Source: an uncultured Clostridia bacterium
Lineage (GTDB): Bacteria; Bacillota; Clostridia; RUG12999
Assembly (NCBI GenBank): GCA_934792465.1
Contig: CAKVOK010000008.1
Coordinates: 20,958-84,957, forward strand
Direction: 5' to 3'
Length of the DNA stretch: 64,000 nucleotides
Shown here: piece after piece, positions 1 through 8,065 of the stretch
Layout of the letters: every line of letters begins with the position of its first letter
Numbering within the stretch: position 1 is the first letter of the stretch
The notes under the pieces: model-generated
Told to the model about the DNA's origin: nothing
The model's input: only the letters and a program-made list of their open reading frames with translations
Database searches by the model: none
Made by a program: the position numbers and the translations under genes

Positions 1-1768
1 GCAGTGAAACCGCCGTATGCGCATAACCGTTTTTAAACAGGATTCTCGTTAATATATCCGTTCCGAAAATACCCGTATCGTAATATCCGTTTTGGTTGTA
101 TTTTTCAACGGTATTTTTGAGCGTCCGTTCGTCGCCGATACCCAAATCTACAGCATAGGCGTTCGAGCCTTGCTCATCGTTTGCGAAGTTCCCGGTGCTT
201 TCATCAAAATAATTGCGTATCAACGCACTCTTTTTCTTTTCAATACGTTCGCTCAGCATATCGTCATTTTCATGAATGTTGAGTATATTGCCTATCTCGA
301 TTATTTGAAGCATTGATTTTATATAAAAATACGTGTTTACAAACGGCTCGGGGATTATCATGCCGCCGAATTTGTTAAGGCTGTCCTGCGCCGGTGCGCA
401 CCAGTCGCCCAGACACCATGCATTTTCCATATCGGAAGTCACAAGCTCGTTTTCGCTGTGATTTTCCATAAATTCAAGCCATTTTATCATGTGCGGATAC
501 ATATCACGCAATATCTCCGTATCTCCGCACGCCCTGTAATATTCGTAAGGAACGTTTACAACGGCGCAGCCCCAGCCGCCCGGACCTCCGCCGGAGGGTG
601 TGAAAGGAGCGGTGTATTGAATATGTCCCGTCTTTCTGTCCTGACAGTCCGCAATATCATATATCCATTTTTTATAGAACTTCAATGCGTCAAGCTGCAT
701 TAATGCAGCACCGCACGTCAGCTGACCGTCGCCTGTGTAACCTCGGCGTTCCGTATGCGGACAGTCCGACGGTATGCCGCAATGCATATTATCAAGCTGT
801 GTACGTACATACGCTTTTGCAAGCCAGTTTAAAACTTCAACATCGCACTCGAATTCGGAGGTTACGGCAACGTCACTGTGAATAACGTCACATTCTGTCA
901 CTTCGGCTTCTCCGATTACTTCAAAATAGCGGAAACAAAGCCATGTAAACCGAGGGTAAAGCATACGGTTTTCGCCGTTTATATATGTAGTATGCTGGTT
1001 GTATACATTTTCCTCACACAGCGTGCCGTCCTCGTTCAGCAATTCGCCGTAGCGAACCGTTATTTTCGCCGACAACCCCTTTAATATGGGGTATCCCGAA
1101 ATTATTTCGCCGACGTCATATATGTTTTTGCCTATTTTCTTCGGCATGATGCATCGGATAACCCTGTCAGGCGGACAGTCCTGAATGTATAACGATGTTT
1201 CGGGCGCTTTGCGAATCTCCACAGGCTTTGCCGACGCATTTCCATACGAGCCGTAATCGTGCGTTTCGCCGAGAGTAAGACTGTATTCCGTTATATATCC
1301 CGGTTTCCATGTTTCGCCGCCGTCGGAACAAACAGTGCGTGTAATTTCGTTTTTGTTTATGTATTCAGCTTTCCAGCATATTTGGACTTTGCCGTAGTCG
1401 TAGTCGCAGCCTCGCATTTCATACCAGCCGCCGCCCATAACAAAACATATCGCATTTGTTTCACGATCAAGATATTCCGAAATGTCGTATACGGGGCAGT
1501 ATAAGCGATGCCCGAGGCTTTCTTTAAAAGGAATATCGTTAAAGATAAGCTTATCCCTTTCGTGAAAATCCGTATTCAGCGGAAGAAACAAATCGTTTCC
1601 CACTTTTCTGCCGTTTATGAAAAGCTCAAACATTCCGAGAGAGCCTATTGTTATTTTTACGGTTTCGCCGTTTGCGGATGGCAGCGAGGAATAAATCATC
1701 GGGGATATACATTCCTCCGACGGTGCAATCCACACAGCCTTGCCGAACTCGGCTTTTTTATATGCCAT
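1..1768 (-). CDS. alpha-L-rhamnosidase, GH78 family (3' end cut by window edge)
   Basis: Minus-strand reading frame open from an ATG at 1768 to the window edge (589 complete codons), so the C-terminus is missing. A GGAG lies 7 nt before the ATG. The N-terminal ~300 residues look like the beta-sandwich part of GH78 enzymes. Around residues 331-347 the frame reads GIPSDCPHTERRGYTGDGQ, the family signature of the (alpha/alpha)6 barrel that carries an acidic catalytic residue (D335, or D347 in the GD pair); a WCLGDW motif follows. No signal peptide is visible, so it probably acts in the cytoplasm, removing L-rhamnose from imported oligosaccharides. It is the last gene seen in the run binding protein - permease - permease - rhamnosidase, which supports that job. 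Specificity (linkage, aglycone) cannot be read from sequence. Confidence 0.88.
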   Translation of the reverse strand, partial: MAYKKAEFGKAVWIAPSEECISPMIYSSLPSANGETVKITIGSLGMFELFINGRKVGNDLFLPLNTDFHERDKLIFNDIPFKESLGHRLYCPVYDISEYLDRETNAICFVMGGGWYEMRGCDYDYGKVQICWKAEYINKNEITRTVCSDGGETWKPGYITEYSLTLGETHDYGSYGNASAKPVEIRKAPETSLYIQDCPPDRVIRCIMPKKIGKNIYDVGEIISGYPILKGLSAKITVRYGELLNEDGTLCEENVYNQHTTYINGENRMLYPRFTWLCFRYFEVIGEAEVTECDVIHSDVAVTSEFECDVEVLNWLAKAYVRTQLDNMHCGIPSDCPHTERRGYTGDGQLTCGAALMQLDALKFYKKWIYDIADCQDRKTGHIQYTAPFTPSGGGPGGWGCAVVNVPYEYYRACGDTEILRDMYPHMIKWLEFMENHSENELVTSDMENAWCLGDWCAPAQDSLNKFGGMIIPEPFVNTYFYIKSMLQIIEIGNILNIHENDDMLSERIEKKKSALIRNYFDESTGNFANDEQGSNAYAVDLGIGDERTLKNTVEKYNQNGYYDTGIFGTDILTRILFKNGYAHTAVSL

Positions 1769-1815
1769 AATAATCTCCGTTCCGCCGCTGCGCTTCGGCA
1801 AATAGTAATGAAACC

Positions 1816-1852
1816 AATCTCCCTCGGCGCAGTAAAAGAAACGGGGGAGATT
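1816..1852 (-). other. intercistronic hairpin before the rhamnosidase gene
   Basis: An 8-bp inverted repeat (AATCTCCC / GGGAGATT, one arm 1816-1823, the other 1845-1852) lies between the permease and rhamnosidase genes. No T-run follows on the minus strand, so it looks like an RNA-stability or processing structure rather than a terminator. One arm contains the sequence GGAGATTATT also found at the rhamnosidase ribosome binding site. Confidence 0.4.
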
Positions 1853-1950
1853 ATTATTTTCTGAAATATTGCAATTTTATTGTAGCATATACATAAATAT
1901 ATGTCAATTTGTTGTTCGGAAAGGGGTCGATTCATGCTTGAAAATTCGTT

Positions 1951-2838
1951 TTATCCTTTTACCGCACCTATCATAACGCCTTTTACAAAATATTTCTGTA
2001 TAAACGGGTATACACATAAAATAGGAAGCGTTGCTATGACGATAACGGCATATTTAATGCTTTCACCAATCATTTCTTTGTCGCCGTCGGCTACGCCCTG
2101 CGTCATGGAAGCGGTATCGTTCGCAATGAGAATTTGTCTGAGTACGAGCTGCAAAGGCCATTTTTCCGCACTGCCCTGGAGGAATATGGAAGCGTTGAAC
2201 CAGCCGTTCCAATATCCTACACCGTAATAAAGTGCGATAACTGCCAGGCTTGCCTTGGAAAGAGGTATCATTATTTTAAATAATATCGTAAAATGTCCCG
2301 CTCCGTCAATAAATGCGCTTTCCTCAAGCGAGGTGGGAACGGAGGCAAACGCCGTGCGCAGAATTATCATGTTGTATGTGTTTATTGCCGTGGGAATTAT
2401 CAGCGACCACAAGCTTCCCGTGAGATTAGCTTCTTTAACAACAAGGTAAAAGGGGATAAGTCCGCCGGAAAACCACATTGTAAACATTATAAGTATTGTT
2501 ATCGGTTTTAAGAAGAATACGTCTTTTCTCGAAAGAAAATACGCACCTACAGACGACAGCGCAAGGCTGATTATAACGCCGAAAACCAATATAAATAATG
2601 TGTTCATATATCCGCTGACGATACTCGGATTCTTAAACGCTTTCACATATGCGTCCGTGGTGAAATTGAGCGGACGAAGCAATATTCCGCCGCCGAGCCT
2701 TGTCAGCGCGGCAGAATCCGAAAACGACGCAAATAATACGTATAACAGCGGATACAGCGTAATTATTACCATAAAAATCATAAAAACGGTGTTAAATATT
2801 TCAAATGCAATTCTTGATTTGCTTTCTTTTATTTTCAT
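1951..2838 (-). CDS. carbohydrate ABC transporter permease, LplC/MalG type
   Basis: 295-residue inner-membrane permease of a carbohydrate uptake (CUT1) ABC transporter. Six hydrophobic segments are visible, the first at about residues 12-35. The loop that contacts the ATPase (the EAA motif) reads ESAFIDGAGHFTILFKIMIP at about residue 190. The start is an ATG at 2838 with GGGGGA upstream. It lies 12 nt downstream of the LplB-type permease gene and is clearly co-transcribed with it. Both belong to the LplB/LplC-YesP/YesQ-YtcP group, which in Bacillus carries pectin-derived oligosaccharides, such as rhamnogalacturonan fragments. No ATPase gene is present here; CUT1 systems of this kind commonly share one encoded elsewhere (MsmX type). 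Substrate is inferred from the neighbours. Confidence 0.9.
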   Translation of the reverse strand: MKIKESKSRIAFEIFNTVFMIFMVIITLYPLLYVLFASFSDSAALTRLGGGILLRPLNFTTDAYVKAFKNPSIVSGYMNTLFILVFGVIISLALSSVGAYFLSRKDVFFLKPITILIMFTMWFSGGLIPFYLVVKEANLTGSLWSLIIPTAINTYNMIILRTAFASVPTSLEESAFIDGAGHFTILFKIMIPLSKASLAVIALYYGVGYWNGWFNASIFLQGSAEKWPLQLVLRQILIANDTASMTQGVADGDKEMIGESIKYAVIVIATLPILCVYPFIQKYFVKGVMIGAVKG

Positions 2839-2850
2839 GAAAAATCCCCC

Positions 2851-3795
2851 TTACCATAAGCTGGTTTCGCTTATGCGGCGGCTGATTGAGTTTGCGCCGA
2901 TAACGAAAATACAATTTATCAGCGAATTAAAAAGACCTGCCGCTGTCGCAAGACCGTATTCGCCTCCGCCGATACCTTTTTTGTAAATATAGTAGGAAAG
3001 AACTTCGGAGGTCTGCGCATTGTATGCATTTGTAAGAAGAATTATTTTTTCGTATCCTACGGAAAGTATACCGCCGAGGCGCAGTATGAACAGCGTTATT
3101 ATCGTCGGCAGAATACTCGGCAGCGTAATGCTGAGAGTCTGGCGGAAACGTCCGGCACCGTCGATTTTCGCCGCTTCGTAGAGCGACTGGTCAACACCGG
3201 CAAGCGCCGCTATGTATATAATGGAACCCCATCCCACTTCCTGCCATATATCCGATATAATGTATATCGGAACGAAAAGAGAAGCATTGTTAAGCAAGGA
3301 TTCTTCCGGATAGTTTCCGCTTATCGCTCCGATAACGGAGGAAACTATGCCGGTTGACGATACAAAGCTTTTTACCATCGAGCATATAACAACCAACGAA
3401 ATAAAATGCGGCATATATGTAATCGTCTGCACGAACTTTGAAAAATATTTTGTACGCAGTTCGTTTATCAGGAGCGCCAGAATAATGGGTGCCGGAAATC
3501 CGAAAACTATACTTGCCAAGCTTATCGTTACTGTATTTACGATGTTTCGCATGAAATACGGGTCGGCAAAAAATCTTCTGAAATTTTCAAATCCTACCCA
3601 AGTGCTGCCCGATATTCCTTTTCGCATACTGAAATCCTGAAAAGATATGAGAATACCGTACATCGGCTTATAGCAAAAATAAATATAAAACAACAGCACA
3701 GGTATCATCATGAGATAAAGAGGTGCGTTTTTGTGCATATCTCTTTTTAGAACTTCAGACAATGTTTTGTTGCCGTATGATTTAAGTCTGATCAT
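2851..3795 (-). CDS. carbohydrate ABC transporter permease, LplB type
   Basis: 314-residue partner permease. The start was set at the ATG at 3795 (MIRLKSYG) because AAGGAG sits 6 nt upstream; an in-frame start 33 nt further upstream has no such site. The N-terminal transmembrane segment with YLMMIPVLLFYIYFCYKPMYG and the following GILISFQDFS are typical of the LplB group, and the EAA loop reads YEAAKIDGAGRFRQTLSITL near residue 215. Six membrane segments are expected and visible. It follows the binding-protein gene after a 128-nt gap holding two hairpins, which may lower permease expression relative to the binding protein. With the LplC-type protein it would form the heterodimeric channel. 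Confidence 0.9.
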   Translation of the reverse strand: MIRLKSYGNKTLSEVLKRDMHKNAPLYLMMIPVLLFYIYFCYKPMYGILISFQDFSMRKGISGSTWVGFENFRRFFADPYFMRNIVNTVTISLASIVFGFPAPIILALLINELRTKYFSKFVQTITYMPHFISLVVICSMVKSFVSSTGIVSSVIGAISGNYPEESLLNNASLFVPIYIISDIWQEVGWGSIIYIAALAGVDQSLYEAAKIDGAGRFRQTLSITLPSILPTIITLFILRLGGILSVGYEKIILLTNAYNAQTSEVLSYYIYKKGIGGGEYGLATAAGLFNSLINCIFVIGANSISRRISETSLW

Positions 3796-3814
3796 AGTTA
3801 TCTCCTTGTCTGCC

Positions 3815-3857
3815 GCCCTGCACGGCAAAAAAATTACTTAACCACCTTTTGCAGGGC
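3815..3857 (-). other. hairpin 2 between binding-protein and permease genes
   Basis: Inverted repeat GCCCTGC / GCAGGGC with flanking CTG/CAG extension, just ahead of the LplB-type permease ribosome binding site. The minus-strand sequence TGCAGGGCGGCAGA occurring here is also found at 44538-44551, in the same position relative to another permease gene. Probably an mRNA-stability or translation-modulating structure. Confidence 0.45.
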
Positions 3858-3880
3858 AGAAAAAGGGGATTAGTGAGAGT

Positions 3881-3910
3881 GGCAATGTGCAAAGTTCAAT
3901 GCACATTGCC
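3881..3910 (-). other. hairpin 1 after the binding-protein gene
   Basis: Perfect 11-bp stem (GGCAATGTGCA / TGCACATTGCC) with an 8-nt loop, 13 nt after the binding-protein stop codon. No T-run follows directly on the minus strand. Such a structure commonly protects the upstream message, giving more binding protein than permease. Confidence 0.5.
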
Positions 3911-3923
3911 AATTTATCAATGC

Positions 3924-5534
3924 TTATTTCGCTCTGGCTTTAGACCTGTCGTATGCACTCTGAACGATTTTAATAACATCTTCGATTCCCATTCTCTTAA
4001 GCTCGGAATAGTACTCGTCAAGCTTGTTTATGTTCATTTTGCCCGAAATAAGCTTCATCATTGTTTCTTTCTGATATGTTTCTATAGGCGTCATCATATC
4101 ATTGTATTTTTTCTGTTCCTCGCTTGTGTAATAAAGGGGAGGAAGCTTGTAGTCGTATGTATCGGACGACGTGAGCTCAAGAGCTTCTTTCTGCTCGTCT
4201 GTCTGATAATACTGATATACATATTCAATATCCGCTATAAAAGGACCGCTGAGCGCCGCACGTGTATATTTCGATATACCCTGTGCGAGAGTAAGACCGC
4301 CGTTTTTGCTGCTATCGGTTACGAGAGCCGTATATGTCGGAATATGCTTGCCTCTTTCGCTGTCCTGATATGTGAATGATTCGTTTTCAACACCGAAATT
4401 ATAAAGAAGCGAGCCTTCTTTGCTATAGCCGAAATCGAGGAAACGTGCCGCAATTTCTTTATTTTTTGAGGTTCCGGAAATGGCTGCGCAGTCGAGTGCC
4501 GGCCAGTCCTTTTGGCTCCACATCGGTCTGTCGCCTTTGTTTTTCACAGGGGTTTTCATACCCTCGTATTCAATGCCGCTGTCCGGAAGAATAGATTTTA
4601 TGTAGTTGCCGAATTCGCCGCCGATTGTTGCGTCTATAACGCCGTTTTCGCCGTTTGTAACCATTGCCGCACGGCGGTTTTCGTCCTCGTCCGCAAATTC
4701 CTTGTCGAGTATTCCGTCTTTATACCATTGATTCAGTTTTTTAACATAATCGCCGAAAGCTTCTTCGTAAAGGCCGTATTTAACCTTGCCGTCTTTGTCG
4801 TGGTAGAAAGTTCCGGCAAATCCGAATGCCGACGTCAGCGGCGAAAGGCTTGCCATTTGGCTCATGCGTAGAGAAAGAGGAGATTTTATTCCCATATCCT
4901 TAAATTTGTAGAGTGCCGTTTCGAGTTCGTCCAATGTTTCGGGACGTTTAAGACCTGCTTTGTCGAGCAAATCTTTTCGGATTATATATGTTCTGAACGA
5001 AGCCTGTATTTCGTTCGGACGGATAAACGGATACTGGAAGTAGTTTCCGTCATCTGTTTTTATAAAGTTTTCGTAATCCGGATTTTCCTTCAAAACCTTT
5101 TTGAGGTTCGGAGAAACCTTGTCGATATAAGAATTGAGGTTTGCGATAACGCCTTCGTCAATAGCTTTTTGAGGTCCGCCGGCATATGTGCTCCAGCTGT
5201 ATTCCATGATGTCCGGCAGGTCGTCGGAGCTTATGAGTATATTGAACGATTCGGTTTCCTGTCCGGAAACGGGGTGTTCGAATTTAAGCTTTATACCCGT
5301 TGCTTCTTCAAGATATTTTTTTATTTCCGTATCGTTGAAGCTTGTGCAGCTTGCGCTTATGTGCGGATGCATACTCATCCAATATCTCAGAGTAACGTCT
5401 GTCTTGATAGGATAGCTGTCCGAAGTAGTAACTTTTTCAAGCGTATCGCTGTCGGATGTATTGTTGTCGGTGTTCTTGCAGCCGCCGCATACGAGCATCG
5501 AAGCGACAAGAACAAGAGTCAGAATTTTCTTCAT
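3924..5534 (-). CDS. extracellular solute-binding lipoprotein of the Lpl-type sugar transporter
   Basis: 536 residues, long for a family-1 sugar-binding protein but normal for the LplA/YtcQ group. The N-terminus MKKILTLVLVASMLVCGGC is a lipoprotein signal with the lipid-attachment Cys at about residue 19, so it sits on the outer face of the membrane. Motifs common to the group are visible: a two-lobe fold with LPDIMEYSW (~110) and an aromatic-rich C-terminal half. A sigma-A promoter lies upstream and the LplB/LplC permease genes follow. It should capture the oligosaccharide for the transporter. Substrate is inferred as a rhamnose-containing oligosaccharide from the downstream GH78 gene. Confidence 0.88.
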   Translation of the reverse strand: MKKILTLVLVASMLVCGGCKNTDNNTSDSDTLEKVTTSDSYPIKTDVTLRYWMSMHPHISASCTSFNDTEIKKYLEEATGIKLKFEHPVSGQETESFNILISSDDLPDIMEYSWSTYAGGPQKAIDEGVIANLNSYIDKVSPNLKKVLKENPDYENFIKTDDGNYFQYPFIRPNEIQASFRTYIIRKDLLDKAGLKRPETLDELETALYKFKDMGIKSPLSLRMSQMASLSPLTSAFGFAGTFYHDKDGKVKYGLYEEAFGDYVKKLNQWYKDGILDKEFADEDENRRAAMVTNGENGVIDATIGGEFGNYIKSILPDSGIEYEGMKTPVKNKGDRPMWSQKDWPALDCAAISGTSKNKEIAARFLDFGYSKEGSLLYNFGVENESFTYQDSERGKHIPTYTALVTDSSKNGGLTLAQGISKYTRAALSGPFIADIEYVYQYYQTDEQKEALELTSSDTYDYKLPPLYYTSEEQKKYNDMMTPIETYQKETMMKLISGKMNINKLDEYYSELKRMGIEDVIKIVQSAYDRSKARAK

Positions 5535-5571
5535 GATAAAATCTCCTTTGCGAATATTTTTTCTTAATCAC

Positions 5572-5600
5572 ATTGTATCACTAAAAAATGTTTTAGTAAA
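5572..5600 (-). promoter_or_regulatory. sigma-A promoter of the binding protein-permease-rhamnosidase operon
   Basis: On the minus strand, TTTACT (5600-5595) and TACAAT (5577-5572) are separated by exactly 17 nt. It lies about 38 nt before the binding-protein start codon and downstream of the regulator's terminator, so the transport operon has its own promoter. Confidence 0.65.
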
Positions 5601-5641
5601 CACGTTTTTTTTGCGAATAGACCTCAATTTTTATCATTTAC

Positions 5642-5681
5642 AAAAAAATACCGTATAAAGGCATGTTTTGCCCTTATACGG
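5642..5681 (-). terminator. rho-independent terminator of the AraC-type regulator gene
   Basis: Minus-strand stem CCGTATAAGGGC / GCCTTTATACGG with a short loop, followed by a run of seven T residues. It starts 10 nt after the regulator stop codon and separates it from the binding-protein operon. Confidence 0.8.
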
Positions 5682-5691
5682 CTGTATAGAT

Positions 5692-7851
5692 TCAGTCTAT
5701 TCTTTTTAAATAATCACTCGGCGACATACCTGTGTTTTTTATGAAAATTCGGGTTAAGCTGTCCGCACTGTTAAGACCTACAAGCGAAGCAACATCTTTG
5801 ATTTTCACAAACGGATTTTGCTCCATGATTTCCTTTGCTTTCAAAAATCTGTAGTTTGAAAGAGTGTCCTTGAAATTGTAGCCGGTCAGCTGCTTGAATA
5901 ATCTGCTCACATACGATTGCGACATATTAAGATGCTCCGCAAGGTCGAGCAAGGATATATCTTTTTGGTAATTGCTGTGTATAAAGTCAATCATTGCAGC
6001 ACATACACGCTCATCTGAAGAAGCTTCCGTCTGCTTTATGTTTGCGATTATGGAATCAAATATTTTTATCAGCTGCAAACAAAATTCTTCACGTGTTTTA
6101 CATTCTTTCAGGTCGAGATATACAATAGTGTCCGGTGGGAGTACGTCTGCGGTCTTTTTACCTATTGTATAAAGTATACGGTTGATTGTGGAATTGAACA
6201 CAATAACCATAATATCGAATTGGTCCTGCGTCATTATATCCGTGTTTACGATTTCGTGTATGAGTGTACGCATTTTTTCGGAATTTCCCGAAAGTACGGC
6301 TTCAACAAGCGTGTTTTCGGTTGAAGGCGGATAAGAGAAAATGGCGTTGCCGTTTTCAAAATCCGACGGGGTGAGCAGCGTTGCGTGTCCGGCGAATATT
6401 CTGTTGTTGCGTATGATGTTTCTTGCGGAAAGATGCGACTTGTATATGTCCGCTGCAGAATTAACGGTTTTTCCGACTGCTCCGCAAAGCACTATATTAA
6501 GCTTGGTTTCTATGGTTAATAATGTGTGTTTCAGCTTTGCCAAAAACTCATTTTCGTTTGTTACGGATATTATAAGCGTCTGCGACCAGAAATCGGTATC
6601 TATGATTTTAAATACTTCATACGGCGGCAGCGATTTTTTTAAAAATTCCTGCACGGATTTTTTTATCGTCAGTATACCCTCTCTTGTAATTGCAGTTACA
6701 AGCTGTTTGCTGCCGGAATAATCGAGTATTGCGCAGATGTAATGTCCGTTCGGCTCTATTCCGCCGGAAGAAAGACCGCTGCGAAGTTCGCTGTCCGAGA
6801 GAGTTCCGTTCAAAAGGTTTATAAGAAACGTATTTTCTATAGGCTGCTTGTAATTTTCCATAAGCGCCGTAAGACGTGAGTTTTTCTGATTAAGAGAAAG
6901 CACGGCATTTGTAATCGAACCTATCTCATCTTCGCCGACATCGCCGCCGGCGCTGTCTATAATCTTCAAAACCTCATTTATCGGCTGATAATTCTTGTTT
7001 GTTACAACATATATGAGTATTCCGCTCAAAACAAATACGATTATAAACAGCGGAAAAGCAAGCAGAATCGGTTTGTTCGCTTCTATAATATATTTCATGT
7101 GCGGAACATAGAATATACACCCGAAATCCGAAACGGCGTCCGAAAAATTCAGCGAACGTGAAAGCGTAATATATTTGCTGTCGAAAGTGCTTATATTTTT
7201 GGCATCGTCCGAAGATATACTGTTATAATAAAAGGGAACGCCTTTCGCTGTTATTATGCACTTGCCGGATTCGGCGGAAATAAGATTATTTGCGTTAAAC
7301 GCCGATATGTAATATATGTTTTTGCCGTTGAAATCCGCTTTTTGTATGAAATTTATTGTTTTTTCGACAGTACCGGAGACGTTTGATTCCGAAATAAATA
7401 CCGTTGACGAAAGTCCGTCATCAAAATATTTTTCGGGGTTTTCCGATATTCCGGTCATATATGCGAAATATTTTTTCGACATAGAACCCATTGTTGTTAT
7501 AACATATTCGTCGTCGCTGTTGTAGCAGGCACTGTATACGTTCGACGGTGCGGTAAGATTGTTATACATAAGCAAAGAAATCTTGCTTCTTGTGTATCCG
7601 GAACTGTTGCCGGTATAGTTCAGCATATCAACCGAATTGTTCAGCATGGAAACACAGCTGTCAAAAGAGGAAAACGCAAGGTCGATTCTGTCTGCGGCGA
7701 GCGAAAAATCGTTTTCGTATGCCGACTGAATTTTTGAACTGTTATATTTTGTATAAATCGAATAGACGGCTATGCAGAATATTATATTGAAAATAAAAAT
7801 CAATGCAAGGTTGCGCTTCAGCGTCTGATGATAATAGCTCATTCCGTGCAT
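5692..7851 (-). CDS. membrane-anchored AraC-family regulator, YesS type
   Basis: 719 residues. A first transmembrane segment is at about residues 13-33 (LALIFIFNIIFCIAVYSIY), an outside-facing region of roughly 230 residues follows, and a second membrane segment (PLFIIVFVLSGILIYVV) comes near residue 275. The last ~100 residues form the AraC double helix-turn-helix (ISLLDLAEHLNMSQSYVSRL and IKDVASLVGLNSADSLTRIF). This layout is that of YesS-like one-component sensors, which in Bacillus control rhamnogalacturonan-use genes. It lies upstream of, and in line with, the transport operon and divergent from the second binding-protein gene, so it may control both. Start: ATG at 7851 with AAAGGAG upstream. 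The signal sensed is unknown. Confidence 0.87.
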   Translation of the reverse strand: MHGMSYYHQTLKRNLALIFIFNIIFCIAVYSIYTKYNSSKIQSAYENDFSLAADRIDLAFSSFDSCVSMLNNSVDMLNYTGNSSGYTRSKISLLMYNNLTAPSNVYSACYNSDDEYVITTMGSMSKKYFAYMTGISENPEKYFDDGLSSTVFISESNVSGTVEKTINFIQKADFNGKNIYYISAFNANNLISAESGKCIITAKGVPFYYNSISSDDAKNISTFDSKYITLSRSLNFSDAVSDFGCIFYVPHMKYIIEANKPILLAFPLFIIVFVLSGILIYVVTNKNYQPINEVLKIIDSAGGDVGEDEIGSITNAVLSLNQKNSRLTALMENYKQPIENTFLINLLNGTLSDSELRSGLSSGGIEPNGHYICAILDYSGSKQLVTAITREGILTIKKSVQEFLKKSLPPYEVFKIIDTDFWSQTLIISVTNENEFLAKLKHTLLTIETKLNIVLCGAVGKTVNSAADIYKSHLSARNIIRNNRIFAGHATLLTPSDFENGNAIFSYPPSTENTLVEAVLSGNSEKMRTLIHEIVNTDIMTQDQFDIMVIVFNSTINRILYTIGKKTADVLPPDTIVYLDLKECKTREEFCLQLIKIFDSIIANIKQTEASSDERVCAAMIDFIHSNYQKDISLLDLAEHLNMSQSYVSRLFKQLTGYNFKDTLSNYRFLKAKEIMEQNPFVKIKDVASLVGLNSADSLTRIFIKNTGMSPSDYLKRID

Positions 7852-7886
7852 ATATTTTTCTCCTTTCGGTTTTAGACTGTGTTATT

Positions 7887-7915
7887 ATTGTACCACCCAA
7901 AATCAAAATTGTCAA
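7887..7915 (-). promoter_or_regulatory. sigma-A promoter of the AraC-type regulator
   Basis: Minus strand: TTGACA (7915-7910), 17-nt spacer, TACAAT (7892-7887), 36 nt before the start codon. Confidence 0.7.
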
Positions 7916-8000
7916 GTGTTTTTTGTATGGCTAAACCTGTATATTTACGCCTTAAATTTGCAAAAAGCAAAAAATCGGGGTAAATGTAAAATTGTTGATG

Positions 8001-8029
8001 TTGAAAAAAATCGGCATATGGTATACAAT
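8001..8029 (+). promoter_or_regulatory. sigma-A promoter of the second binding-protein gene
   Basis: TTGAAA at 8001-8006 and TACAAT at 8024-8029 with a 17-nt spacer, 37 nt before the ATG at 8066. It diverges from the regulator promoter about 90 bp away, so the regulator could bind between them. Confidence 0.65.
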
Positions 8030-8065
8030 ATATACAGAACGTTTGTTGTGAAGTGAGGACTCATT